DNA from: Streptococcus pneumoniae
GTDB lineage: Bacteria > Bacillota > Bacilli > Lactobacillales > Streptococcaceae
Assembly (NCBI RefSeq): GCF_001347015.1
Contig: NZ_CFGI01000001.1
Coordinates: 62,001-126,000 of the forward strand
DNA length: 64,000 nt
Direction of reading: 5' to 3'
Shown: piece after piece, positions 46,522 to 54,270 of the stretch
How the letters are laid out: each line of letters starts with the position of its first letter
How positions within the stretch are numbered: position 1 is the first letter of the stretch
Notes under the pieces: generated by a model
What the model was told of the DNA's origin: nothing
The model's input: only the letters and a program-made list of their open reading frames with translations
Databases searched by the model: none
Translations under genes and position numbers: made by a program

Positions 46522-47199
46522 TTAATCCTTCCAGAGATCCATGGCATTTCTAAAATCTGCCGATACCTGTGTCAACTGAGGATTGCTGGCTTCTCTTTCC
46601 GCCCGCTTGGCCTCTATTTGGGCCACACTTTTGATGCCTTCATGGCGCCAATTTCTCAAAATCGCCTGAATGTACTTCCAGTTTGCCTTTCCATTCAAAA
46701 CAGCTTCACGAAGAGCCTCCTTAATCAAGTCAGCACTGGTTCCATCTTCCTTTAGTGTCTTAGTCAAATCTTCAATCTCAAAAGGTGTCAACAAACGTCC
46801 CAATTCCTGCTGGAAGGTTTCTACCAAATCCTTGAGCTGATTTTGAGGTGTCAACTTGTCTGAACTTGAATGAGCGACTCCAAGCAAGTCATCCAAACGT
46901 TCCAAAGCCAAACTAGCATCAAAAAGCAATTCGATTTCACCATTCAATTCAATGGTTCGATACTGAAGTAGTCCCCTCTCCGTCAGATTAGAAATGGACT
47001 GGTTGACATCCGAAATTTCCTTGCCTATCCTTTCAGCAATCTGGCTTGGCGACATTTCTTTCAAACCTGTCGTATTTTGCAAATAGAAAAATTGCCAGAC
47101 CAGAAAATCGTCGCTGGAAGGAAAGAGTTCCTTAAAATGCAAGAGCAGGGCACTCGGTAAAACCAAGTTCCCTGATTTAAAAGCGTCTAAATATGTCAT
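46522..47199 (-). CDS. dnaD: DnaD-family replication-initiation protein
   Basis: This 225-aa protein has an N-terminal winged-helix domain (about 10-105) and a DnaB2/DnaD C-terminal domain. The signature is FEIEDLTKTLKED...LIKEALREAVLNGKANWKYIQAILRNW near 145-190. It helps load the helicase at the origin and at stalled forks. It follows metA by 8 nt on the same strand. Confidence 0.92.
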   Translation of the reverse strand: MTYLDAFKSGNLVLPSALLLHFKELFPSSDDFLVWQFFYLQNTTGLKEMSPSQIAERIGKEISDVNQSISNLTERGLLQYRTIELNGEIELLFDASLALERLDDLLGVAHSSSDKLTPQNQLKDLVETFQQELGRLLTPFEIEDLTKTLKEDGTSADLIKEALREAVLNGKANWKYIQAILRNWRHEGIKSVAQIEAKRAEREASNPQLTQVSADFRNAMDLWKD

Positions 47200-47207
47200 A
47201 ATTCCTC

Positions 47208-48152
47208 TTATAAATACCCAAATGCAGATGCATCATCTTCTATTTTTCTCCAGTCAAAAGGAGTTTCCTGATAGACCGCATAGTTCACCCAGTTACTGAA
47301 AAAGAGGGCTGCCGATGAAGACCAACAAAGACAAGGCGTCTGATTAACATCATCATCCTTAAAATAATTTTCTGGAATATGAGGATCTAAACCTGCATCA
47401 CAATCTCTGAAATACTCTTTTGCCAAGGTATCACGGTCATATTCCAAATGCCCAAAACTATAAATTTCTCGCAAATCACGACTGGCCAAAATCGAAACCC
47501 CAACCTGAGGTCCCTCTGATAAAATCTCGAGATTGGTCTTATTCAGAATCTCTTCCTTAGAAATCTCCGTATGCCGAGAATGAGGAGCTACGTAGCTATC
47601 GTCAAAGCCTCTAAAAAGAAGATGACCTTCCTTTAAGGTGTCCTGAGGATAGATACCCGATAACTTACTGTTCATCTGGTATTTTTCCACTCCATAGCGC
47701 AGATAAAGCCCAGCCTGAGCACCCCAACAGATATGAAGGGTCGAATAGACATGGGTCTTGGACCACTCAAGCACCTGGCTAAATTCTTCCCAATAATCCA
47801 CTTCCTCAAATGGTAAATGCTCAACTGGAGCACCCGTGATAATCATCCCATCAAAATACTCATCCTTGACTTCAGGAAAGGTTTTATAAAAGGTCTCCAT
47901 GTGCTCTGAACGAGTTGTTTTAGATCGATGACTTTCCATATAGAGAAAATCAATATCCAGTTGTAGAGGTGTATTGGCCAAATGACGTAACAACTGGGTT
48001 TCTGTGACCATTTTCTGTGGCATGAGATTTAAAATTAAAATCTTCAAGGGACGGATATCTTGGTGGGCCGCACGCTGATCATCCATGACAAAGATATTCT
48101 CTGTCCGTAAAATCTCAACAGCTGGCAATTTTTTATCAATTCGAATCGGCAT
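47208..48152 (-). CDS. metA: Homoserine O-acyltransferase (MetA type)
   Basis: This 314-aa enzyme of the MetA/HTS family acylates homoserine in methionine synthesis; Firmicute members usually use acetyl-CoA. The nucleophile is the Cys of HICWGAQAG (near 142), with His in FGHLEYD (near 234). The acyl-CoA choice rests on one residue I did not resolve. It has its own promoter with a MET-box overlapping the -35, which suggests control by MtaR/MetR. Confidence 0.93.
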   Translation of the reverse strand: MPIRIDKKLPAVEILRTENIFVMDDQRAAHQDIRPLKILILNLMPQKMVTETQLLRHLANTPLQLDIDFLYMESHRSKTTRSEHMETFYKTFPEVKDEYFDGMIITGAPVEHLPFEEVDYWEEFSQVLEWSKTHVYSTLHICWGAQAGLYLRYGVEKYQMNSKLSGIYPQDTLKEGHLLFRGFDDSYVAPHSRHTEISKEEILNKTNLEILSEGPQVGVSILASRDLREIYSFGHLEYDRDTLAKEYFRDCDAGLDPHIPENYFKDDDVNQTPCLCWSSSAALFFSNWVNYAVYQETPFDWRKIEDDASAFGYL

Positions 48153-48227
48153 AACCCTCTCCTAACTGTATTCTTTCAGGAATAATTGCTTGTGTTTAGA
48201 GTTAAAATGCAAACACTTGTTCCTTTT

Positions 48228-48261
48228 ATTATACTGTAAGAAGATATAGTTTTCAATTATA
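48228..48261 (-). promoter_or_regulatory. metA promoter with an overlapping MET-box
   Basis: Minus strand: -35 TTGAAA (48251-48256), a 17-nt spacer and -10 TATAAT (48228-48233). The dyad TATAGTTTTCAATTATA (48245-48261) fits the streptococcal MET-box (TATAGTT-N3-AACTATA, one mismatch), bound by MtaR/MetR. Confidence 0.6.
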
Positions 48262-48308
48262 GTTTTTCTCTAACTAGTTATAGTCTATTTTTATATCCTA
48301 ATGTAGAG

Positions 48309-48332
48309 AAAACAGCCCTAGGGACTGTTTTT
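48309..48332 (-). terminator. apt terminator
   Basis: AAAACAG pairs with CTGTTTT around CCCTAGGG, which itself is self-complementary, next to the apt stop codon. Confidence 0.8.
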
Positions 48333-48334
48333 CA

Positions 48335-48847
48335 TTAATAATGCATAAGAACTTTGTAATCGTAGTCACCGATTTTTTCACGGCCGTTCAATTCATCCAA
48401 TTCAACAAGAAAGGCACAACCTGCTACAACACCACCAAGTTTTTCAATCATCTCGATGGTTGCCTTAACAGTTCCACCTGTTGCCAAGAGATCATCTACG
48501 ATAAGAACACGTTGACCTGGCTTGATGGCATCCGCGTGCATAGTCAAGGTATCAACACCGTACTCTTTTTCATAGTCAGCAGAAATAACTTCGCGTGGCA
48601 ATTTTCCTGGCTTACGAACGGGCGCAAAACCAATTCCCAACTCAAAAGCAACTGGACAGCCCACGATAAAACCACGAGCTTCAGGTCCCACGATCATATC
48701 AATTTTCTTGTCAGTAGCATATTGAACGATTTCACGAACAGCATAGCTATAAGCATTCCCATCAGCCATCAAAGGACTGATATCACGGAAGGTGATGCCT
48801 TCCTTAGGATAATTTTCAATTGTTGCAATGTAATCTTTTAAATTCAT
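48335..48847 (-). CDS. apt: Adenine phosphoribosyltransferase
   Basis: This 170-aa type I phosphoribosyltransferase salvages adenine to AMP with PRPP. The PRPP motif is [13 protein letters not shown] (near 116-128), and [11 protein letters not shown] near 20-30 is typical of Apt. ATG 48847 ([10 protein letters not shown]) is preferred; upstream in-phase residues have no family match. An extended -10 TGGTATAAT lies about 30 nt upstream (48879-48884). Confidence 0.94.
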   Translation of the reverse strand: MNLKDYIATIENYPKEGITFRDISPLMADGNAYSYAVREIVQYATDKKIDMIVGPEARGFIVGCPVAFELGIGFAPVRKPGKLPREVISADYEKEYGVDTLTMHADAIKPGQRVLIVDDLLATGGTVKATIEMIEKLGGVVAGCAFLVELDELNGREKIGDYDYKVLMHY

Positions 48848-48956
48848 ATTTTTCTTTCTTTCAAAGTTTTTACTCTCTATTATACCATATTTTCTAGTAA
48901 AGAAGAAAGAGAAAACAGTATTTGAATCATTTTCTAACATAACATTCTTTCCAACA

Positions 48957-48983
48957 AAAAAGACTAGGTTGCCCCAGCCTTTT
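48957..48983. terminator. Terminator downstream of the DUF4261 gene
   Basis: AAAAGACTAGG pairs with CCCAGCCTTTT around a TTGC loop, with wobbles and with A/T runs on both sides. Confidence 0.65.
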
Positions 48984-48991
48984 ATACTGCA

Positions 48992-49028
48992 CCCTAAAAG
49001 TTAGATATAAAAAATCTAACTTTTGGGG
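48992..49028. mobile_element. Fused insertion-sequence ends (37-bp palindrome)
   Basis: CCCTAAAAGTTAGAT and ATCTAACTTTTGGGG face each other over only 7 bp. Both resemble the TGxxCCC(C/T)AAAAGTTAGA termini of streptococcal IS3-family elements, with TGCA and TGA at the outer edges. It looks like two IS ends joined after loss of the interior. Confidence 0.5.
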
Positions 49029-49047
49029 TCACTTCACTCTATTTCCT

Positions 49048-49827
49048 CTACCAAGATTTCTTCGTTTCAGCTTCATAAGCAATTTTCAATGTATCTTGCT
49101 CCGGAAGAGCAATACCTTTGCTTAATGTAATTTTATGCTTGTCTTTTTCTGAAAAACCTAAGGTCTCACCATCCTGCAAATCTACATCCTCAAGGAGTAT
49201 GTACGATACGATTGAAGATATAAATTTTATTAGATCCCCCGGATTTTCATCTGCATCTATTATCTCAAGTTCATACTTTCCAAATACGTCCATTCCATAA
49301 GTGTATGCGGATATTCCCTTGTCAGTTTGATAAAGACCAAACCATATCCAGTTAAAAATAGGTAATTCCTGTTCTTTAATCATTTGAGCGCAGTCAATAT
49401 AAGAATTTGGTTCAAAGACCACTCCGCTTGTAAATACGCCTATGGCATTTCCCTGCATGCTGCAAGCTGCCATAATCTCAGTATAAATAAGTCCTCTTTC
49501 TTTTATATCTTCTCCATCACCTAAAACAGCAACGACAATATGTGCCTTATGGTTTTTGGTAACCTCTACTGCTTCTCTCCACATATAATTATTGGAAGCA
49601 TTGATTTCCGCCTCTTCGTTTGGAACGGGATTCGAGAATTTACTGATAACCACACGATATCCATTGATATCTGTAAAGATTACATCGTCAGCTTCATCTG
49701 TTAAATCTTCATTTGAGATTTCAATACTCCACTCATCTCTAAGGTCTTTTATCAGTTTATCCTTATCCCACCAATCCTCTGAAAGCAAAACACTTCCACA
49801 AAATTCTCCTATGTTATCACTGTTCAA
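49048..49827 (-). CDS. DUF4261 domain-containing protein
   Basis: This 259-aa cytoplasmic protein has an acidic N-terminal half (GSVLLSEDWWDKDKLIKDLRDEWSIEI). A DUF4261-like C-terminal part (about 190-255; YGMDVFGKYELEIIDADENPGDLIKFISSIVSYILLEDVDL) follows. Function unknown; such genes often sit in variable regions. It starts with TTG 49827 after GAGGTG, 3 nt past the stop of a truncated upstream gene, so it was probably the second gene of a pair. Flanked by IS relics. Confidence 0.7.
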   Translation of the reverse strand: MNSDNIGEFCGSVLLSEDWWDKDKLIKDLRDEWSIEISNEDLTDEADDVIFTDINGYRVVISKFSNPVPNEEAEINASNNYMWREAVEVTKNHKAHIVVAVLGDGEDIKERGLIYTEIMAACSMQGNAIGVFTSGVVFEPNSYIDCAQMIKEQELPIFNWIWFGLYQTDKGISAYTYGMDVFGKYELEIIDADENPGDLIKFISSIVSYILLEDVDLQDGETLGFSEKDKHKITLSKGIALPEQDTLKIAYEAETKKSW

Positions 49828-49830
49828 AAC

Positions 49831-49908
49831 TTACACCTCAACCTCTACATAAAATTTGTCTAAAATATCTTCCATTAGATTATCATCTTTTTCTCGTGAA
49901 TTGTCAAG
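49831..49908 (-). pseudogene. 3' stub of a lost gene upstream of the DUF4261 gene
   Basis: Twenty-five codons (LDNSREKDDNLMEDILDKFYVEVEV) end in TAA three bases before the DUF4261 start and are cut on the other side by a stop at the IS30-like end. The acidic C-terminal peptide is too short to identify. It is probably the tail of the former operon partner. Confidence 0.45.
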
Positions 49909-49956
49909 TCAAGTAGATCATTTACGCTGTGTCCTTTTTTAGCGAAAATAGCGATA

Positions 49957-50928
49957 TCATAAATTTTGAAAACAAAAATCTATGCCAAATTTCAAGTTCA
50001 AGTTAGCCAGTAAGAAGTCTTCTCTGGGTGACTTGTAGTTCAAGCATTTTTTAGGACAGTTGTTAATCCAATTTTCGATGAATGCGACTTCTTTAGGAGT
50101 CGTTTTCTTAGTTCCTTTAGGTAACCATCTACGAATGAGCCTGTTGTGATTCTCATTAGTTCCCCTTTCCCAAGGGGCATAGGGGTGCGCATAATAGATG
50201 TGCTCCTCAGAAAATACATCAGACAAGTGGTTAAATTCTGTACCATTATCTGCCGTGATGGAAAGAATTTGATGTTGTTTTAAGATGAGTTTTAAAGCCT
50301 GATTGAGCGCCTCAGCACTTTTATTTGGAATCAATCGGATGATCTGATGTCTACTCTTTCGGTCCGTCAAGACAAGCAAACAGTAGTTTTTCGCTCTTGT
50401 AAGTAGAACCGTATCAATCTCATAATGCCCATTCTCCAAGCAAAGATTGATAGCTTCAGGACGCTGTTAGATGGATTGACCAGCAGGTTTAAAGTTGATG
50501 CTAGCTTGTTTCTTAACATATTTTCCTTTTCTAGGATAAAGCAGATCCTGTTTGCTTAACCCCAATTTTCCATGATGAATCCAATAGTAAATGGTTGAAA
50601 TCCCCACGTTAACCCCTTTAGCCATCACCATCATTTCAGGCGAAAATTTTTGGTTATGATAGTGGAGAATCTTTTCCTTTAGTTTCTTAGTCAAGCTTGA
50701 TTTCTTGACCGAGCGCTTGCGATTATTTTCATAAGACTGTTGAGCATAGTCGGCAGAATAAGCCTCTTTAAAGCGCCCTTTTCCAACACATTGTAAGACT
50801 GTCCCACGTTTGATTTCAGTATGGATGGTTTGAGGAGCTTTTCCAAGTAGAGAGGCAATTTCTCTATTTGATTTTCCTTCTTTTGCTAGTCACCCTATAA
50901 GCCAAATAAGATGATCATTTTTATTCAA
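49957..50928 (-). pseudogene. IS30-family transposase, broken by two stop codons
   Basis: A single frame encodes a helix-turn-helix N-terminus (SNREIASLLGKAPQTIHTEIKRG) and a C-terminal DDE catalytic core. The core shows HYEIDTVLL (first D), ITADNGTEF (second D) and RGTNENHNRLIRRWLPKG (E). In-frame stops lie at 50890-50892 (TGA) and 50467-50469 (TAA), so no full protein is made. A likely end with ACTTGACTTGACAATTC lies at 49898-49916; the other end is unclear. Confidence 0.85.
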
Positions 50929-50968
50929 GGAGTATCACAAGATAGATGCATAATATGACTTCCCTAAC

Positions 50969-50998
50969 AAAAAGGAGAGAAGCATTTTGTTTCTCTCC
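50969..50998 (-). terminator. msmK terminator
   Basis: GGAGAGAA pairs with TTCTCTCC around a 9-nt loop with a T-run on the minus strand. A second dyad, CACTACAA/TTGTAGTG, lies at about 51018-51056, between it and msmK. Confidence 0.75.
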
Positions 50999-51074
50999 CT
51001 AGATTAACTGATATCTCTCCACTACAATTGATAAAGAGATATCTTTTCTTGTAGTGCTTTGAATTTTATTTATT

Positions 51075-52205
51075 TTAATAGACTGTTTTTTCAGTTTCTA
51101 CATCAAAGAAGTGTGCTTTGTTCAAGTCAAATCCAAGCTCAACTGTTGCGCCTGTCTGCAAGTAGTCACGAGCATCGACTTTGGCAACAAACTCGTCTTT
51201 ACCAACTTGGCAGTATAGGTGAGATTCTGAACCAAGCAGTTCTGATACAGAGATAGTCGCTTTTACAACACAGTCTGGGAATGTTTCAAGGAAAGCAGGT
51301 TCTGCATTCACATCTTCTGGACGAATACCGAAAATCAACTCTTTACCTTCGTAGCCTTTTTCGCGAAGAACTTTCAATGCTCCTTCTGGAACTTTCAAAC
51401 GGAAACCGTCTGAAATAATTTCGCTTCCAACCAATTTCACGTTGATGAAGTTCATAGCTGGGCTTCCGATGAATCCTGCAACGAATTTGTTAACTGGGTT
51501 TTTGTAAACTTCTTGAGGAGTACCGATTTGCTCAACACGTCCGATAGTACCTGTACCAGCAGGGTTCTTAGTTGCTGACATGATAACGATACGGTCTGCA
51601 AGTGTCATCGCTTCTGTTTGGTCGTGAGTTACGTAGATAGTTGTAGCTCCGATACGACGGTGGATTTTCGCAATTTCAGCACGCATTGATACACGAAGTT
51701 TAGCATCCAAGTTTGACAAAGGTTCGTCCATCAAGAATACTTTTGCATCACGGACGATAGCACGCCCCATGGCAACACGTTGACGTTGACCACCTGAAAG
51801 GTCAGCTGGTTTACGTTCCAAAAATTCTTTCAATCCAAGAATTTCAGCTGCTTCTTGCACACGTTTGTCGATGTCTTCTTTGCTGTATTTACGCAATTTC
51901 AAACCGAAAGCCATGTTATCGTATACAGTCATATGTGGGTAAAGAGCGTAGTTTTGGAATACCATGGCGATGTCGCGGTCTTTTGGAGCTACGTCGTTGA
52001 CAACCACGCCATCGATAGATGCAGTACCTTCTGTGATGTCTTCAAGACCAGCAATCATACGGAGTGTAGTTGATTTACCACATCCTGAAGGACCTACGAA
52101 AACGATAAATTCTTTATCTTTGATGTTCAAGTTGAAATCTTCAACTGAATAGTGTTCGCTATTTGGATATTTTTTGTAAATATTTTTAAGATTTAATTCT
52201 ACCAT
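51075..52205 (-). CDS. msmK: Shared sugar-ABC-transporter ATPase MsmK
   Basis: This 376-aa ATPase of the MalK/UgpC family powers several carbohydrate importers in pneumococci. Walker A is [10 protein letters not shown] (near 37-46), the signature [15 protein letters not shown] (near 134), Walker B VFLMDEP and H-loop [10 protein letters not shown]-terminal TOBE regulatory domain spans about 240-376. It stands apart from any permease gene, as expected for a shared ATPase. A cre-like site overlaps its promoter. Confidence 0.93.
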   Translation of the reverse strand: MVELNLKNIYKKYPNSEHYSVEDFNLNIKDKEFIVFVGPSGCGKSTTLRMIAGLEDITEGTASIDGVVVNDVAPKDRDIAMVFQNYALYPHMTVYDNMAFGLKLRKYSKEDIDKRVQEAAEILGLKEFLERKPADLSGGQRQRVAMGRAIVRDAKVFLMDEPLSNLDAKLRVSMRAEIAKIHRRIGATTIYVTHDQTEAMTLADRIVIMSATKNPAGTGTIGRVEQIGTPQEVYKNPVNKFVAGFIGSPAMNFINVKLVGSEIISDGFRLKVPEGALKVLREKGYEGKELIFGIRPEDVNAEPAFLETFPDCVVKATISVSELLGSESHLYCQVGKDEFVAKVDARDYLQTGATVELGFDLNKAHFFDVETEKTVY

Positions 52206-52237
52206 GAGGTGAACTCCTTTTGTCTTTTGATAGTTTC

Positions 52238-52260
52238 ATTATAGATGAAAACGCTTTACA
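52238..52260 (-). promoter_or_regulatory. msmK promoter region with a cre-like site
   Basis: Minus strand: -10 TATAAT at 52238-52243 with a weak -35. In the spacer the plus strand reads TGAAAACGCTTTACA (52246-52260), one base longer than the usual CcpA cre consensus. Catabolite control is plausible for this gene. Confidence 0.45.
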
Positions 52261-52290
52261 TTTCTATGGCAAGGTGACCAAAAAAACAAA

Positions 52291-52319
52291 AAAGTTCTGT
52301 GCAACTTGCACAAAACTTT
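52291..52319 (-). terminator. Orphan terminator-like hairpin upstream of msmK
   Basis: AAAGTTCTGTGCAA faces TTGCACAAAACTTT with nearly perfect pairing and a T-run on the minus strand. It lies after the tRNA-Leu terminator, so it may end a short transcript started between 52320 and 52450, or catch read-through. Confidence 0.6.
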
Positions 52320-52456
52320 AGAGAATATCGGAGAATTTGAAGAAGATAATCTTTATTATTCTTCTATACAAAAGCAGAAACAAGGATTAGTTTTCCCATA
52401 TTTTCACTGATTCTCCACTACATTTGACTGGATTCTAATTTTTTAGAGAAATACAA

Positions 52457-52480
52457 AAGAGCTAGCCTAAGCTAACTCTT
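52457..52480 (-). terminator. tRNA-Leu terminator
   Basis: AAGAGCTAGC pairs with GCTAACTCTT around CTAA, right after the tRNA 3' end, with a TTTTGT stretch on the minus strand. Confidence 0.75.
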
Positions 52481-52486
52481 ATCCTA

Positions 52487-52572
52487 TGCGGAGAGAGGGA
52501 CTTGAACCCTCACGACCTAAAGCGGTCACAGGATCCTTAGTCCTGCGCGTCTGCCAATTCCGCCATCCCCGC
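52487..52572 (-). tRNA. tRNA-Leu, anticodon AAG
   Basis: An 86-nt class II tRNA. The acceptor stem is GCGGGGA/TCTCCGC with discriminator A. The anticodon stem is CAGGA/TCCTG with loop CTAAGGA (anticodon AAG, reading CUU). A long variable arm (TGACCGC...GTCG) and the T loop GGTTCAAGTCC follow. The CCA is not encoded. Confidence 0.95.
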
Positions 52573-52652
52573 GTCGATTACTTTACTAGTATATCAACTT
52601 TTGGGATGCTTGTCAACACTTTTTTTCAAAATTTTTCATTTCATCAACCAAA

Positions 52653-53228
52653 TTACTCAGAAAGTTCATTTAGATTTTCATCTACTAACTTAGCTCCAAG
52701 TGTATTTTTGAAATGACCTAGGGCAAATTGGTGATTTTCAGGCCAGATGGAAGCAACAGCTGGTTTAACAATCTCGATATCATAACCTAGATTATAGGCA
52801 TCGATAGCTGTATGCAGGACACAAATATCCGTCAAGACTCCTGTTAAGATAACTGTAGAAATTCGACGCTCTCTCAAACGGATATCCAGGTCAGTCCCTG
52901 AAAAAGCTGAGTAATGGCGTTTATCCATCCAAAAGACACGACTGTCTGAACCATGCTCTTGATAAAAGGTCCCCAAATCTCCGTATAAATTCCGTCCACT
53001 AGTCCCAATCAGATTATGAGGAGGAAATAGTTTACTTTCCGGATGGAAACAATCATTTTCCTCGTGCGCATCAATAGTAAAGAAGATATAATCTCCTCGT
53101 TCAAAAGCTAATCGAGTCACCTTGCTAATAGCTTCTGAAATTGCCTGAGCTGGAGCGCCTGCTGTCAATTTACCACTATCAGCAACAAAATCTTCCGTAT
53201 AGTCAATCGAAATCAAAGCCTTAGTCAT
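52653..53228 (-). CDS. pncA: Isochorismatase-family cysteine hydrolase, probable nicotinamidase
   Basis: This 191-aa enzyme has the Asp-Lys-Cys triad: Asp9 in SIDYTEDF, Lys near 103 in WMDKRHYSAF, and Cys near 135 in GVLTDICVLHTA. This is the nicotinamidase pattern, turning nicotinamide to nicotinic acid for NAD salvage. Related hydrolases act on other amides, so the substrate is probable rather than certain. Its start overlaps the codY stop by 1 nt (TAATG), a link of NAD salvage to codY. Confidence 0.85.
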   Translation of the reverse strand: MTKALISIDYTEDFVADSGKLTAGAPAQAISEAISKVTRLAFERGDYIFFTIDAHEENDCFHPESKLFPPHNLIGTSGRNLYGDLGTFYQEHGSDSRVFWMDKRHYSAFSGTDLDIRLRERRISTVILTGVLTDICVLHTAIDAYNLGYDIEIVKPAVASIWPENHQFALGHFKNTLGAKLVDENLNELSE

Positions 53229-54016
53229 TAGTAATCTCTTTTCTTCACTTCTTCAAAAATATCTGAAATCAAGACCTTAAGATAGGTTCCCTTCATTCCA
53301 AGCGAGCGACTTTCAATAATCCCAGCGGACTCAAGTTTACGAAGGGCATTGACAATCACAGAGCGGGTAATTCCGATACGGTCTGCGATTACAGACGCAG
53401 TTAACTGCCCTTCATTTCCATTTAATTCTCCTAAAATTGCTGAAACAGCACGGAGTTCGGAGTAAGAAAGGGTATTAACCGCCATGGTGACAGCAGTACG
53501 GCGACGGATATTTTTCTCATCTTCTTCACGCTGGAAGTTAAGAAGCTGAATTCCAACAACGGTACTGGCAATCTCAACAAGAATCAAGTCCTCATCTTCG
53601 AATTTTTTATCATTGCGCCAAATAATCAAAGAACCAAGTCGAATCCCCGATACATGAATTGGAGCAATAGTCGTCAAGCCATCTGGAAAATCGTCTCTAC
53701 TCTCAACAGGGAAAATACTCATATCATGCTCAACAGGCAAATTTGCTTCTGTTTCGTAAATCATATTAGCCCCTTGAACGTAGTCATCTGGGAAAATCTT
53801 AGTTTGGAAGAATTGCTCTACGCGATCTGTATTTGTTTTATAACGCATAAAATAGCCAAGCAGACGTCCCTTACTATTGATAATGCAGGCATTGCAATGA
53901 ATAATATCCGCTAACTGACGCGTAATAGCGTTGTAAGGAAGCTCATCCTGCAACTGCTCCTCTGAGCGCTTCAAAATTGATGTAATCTTTCTTGTTTTTT
54001 CTAATAAATGTGCCAT
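53228..54016 (-). CDS. codY: GTP/branched-chain amino acid-responsive regulator CodY
   Basis: This 262-aa repressor has an N-terminal GAF-like domain (about 1-155) that binds isoleucine, leucine or valine. A long helix and a C-terminal winged helix follow, with [26 protein letters not shown] (near 205-230). It represses nutrient-stress genes and autoregulates; a CodY box sits directly upstream of its -35. Streptococcal CodY generally does not respond to GTP. Confidence 0.96.
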   Translation of the reverse strand: MAHLLEKTRKITSILKRSEEQLQDELPYNAITRQLADIIHCNACIINSKGRLLGYFMRYKTNTDRVEQFFQTKIFPDDYVQGANMIYETEANLPVEHDMSIFPVESRDDFPDGLTTIAPIHVSGIRLGSLIIWRNDKKFEDEDLILVEIASTVVGIQLLNFQREEDEKNIRRRTAVTMAVNTLSYSELRAVSAILGELNGNEGQLTASVIADRIGITRSVIVNALRKLESAGIIESRSLGMKGTYLKVLISDIFEEVKKRDY

Positions 54017-54042
54017 TTTTCACCTCGAATTTAATCGCTATC

Positions 54043-54087
54043 ATTATAACATAAAAACGTCTCTTTTTCAATAATTATCTGAAAATT
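54043..54087 (-). promoter_or_regulatory. codY promoter and CodY box
   Basis: Minus strand: -35 TTGAAA (54066-54071), a 17-nt spacer and extended -10 TGTTATAAT (TATAAT at 54043-54048). Just upstream, AATTTTCAGATAATT (54073-54087) matches the CodY box AATTTTCWGAAAATT with one change. Confidence 0.75.
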
Positions 54088-54147
54088 GCTTATTTAATTG
54101 CAATTTGAAAAAACAAGAATATTTTTAACTAAATTGTTCCTTTTCTA

Positions 54148-54218
54148 TTGACAAGTTGCCTGTTTTTGTGTATCATAACATTATAAAAAGATAATACAAC
54201 AATTTTATTTATCTTTTT
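54148..54218 (+). promoter_or_regulatory. Forward promoter followed at once by a terminator-like hairpin
   Basis: -35 TTGACA (54148-54153), a 17-nt spacer and -10 TATCAT (54171-54176) point toward cshA antisense, with no gene behind. Within 10 nt of the expected start, AAAAAGATAA (54185-54194) and TTATCTTTTT (54209-54218) form a hairpin ending in a T-run. It may give a very short RNA. Confidence 0.4.
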
Positions 54219-54241
54219 TCACATTCGGTCTCCTTATATAA

Positions 54242-54269
54242 AAAAGCGATTCATTTTGAACCGCTTTTT
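54242..54269 (-). terminator. cshA terminator
   Basis: AAAAGCG-A-TTC pairs with GAA-C-CGCTTTT around a 5-nt loop, just past the cshA stop codon. Confidence 0.75.
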
Positions 54270-54270
54270 C

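Noticed and set aside
49957-50694. Two separate transposase genes
   Set aside because: Both pieces are in one frame of a single IS30-family gene, split by an in-frame TAA.
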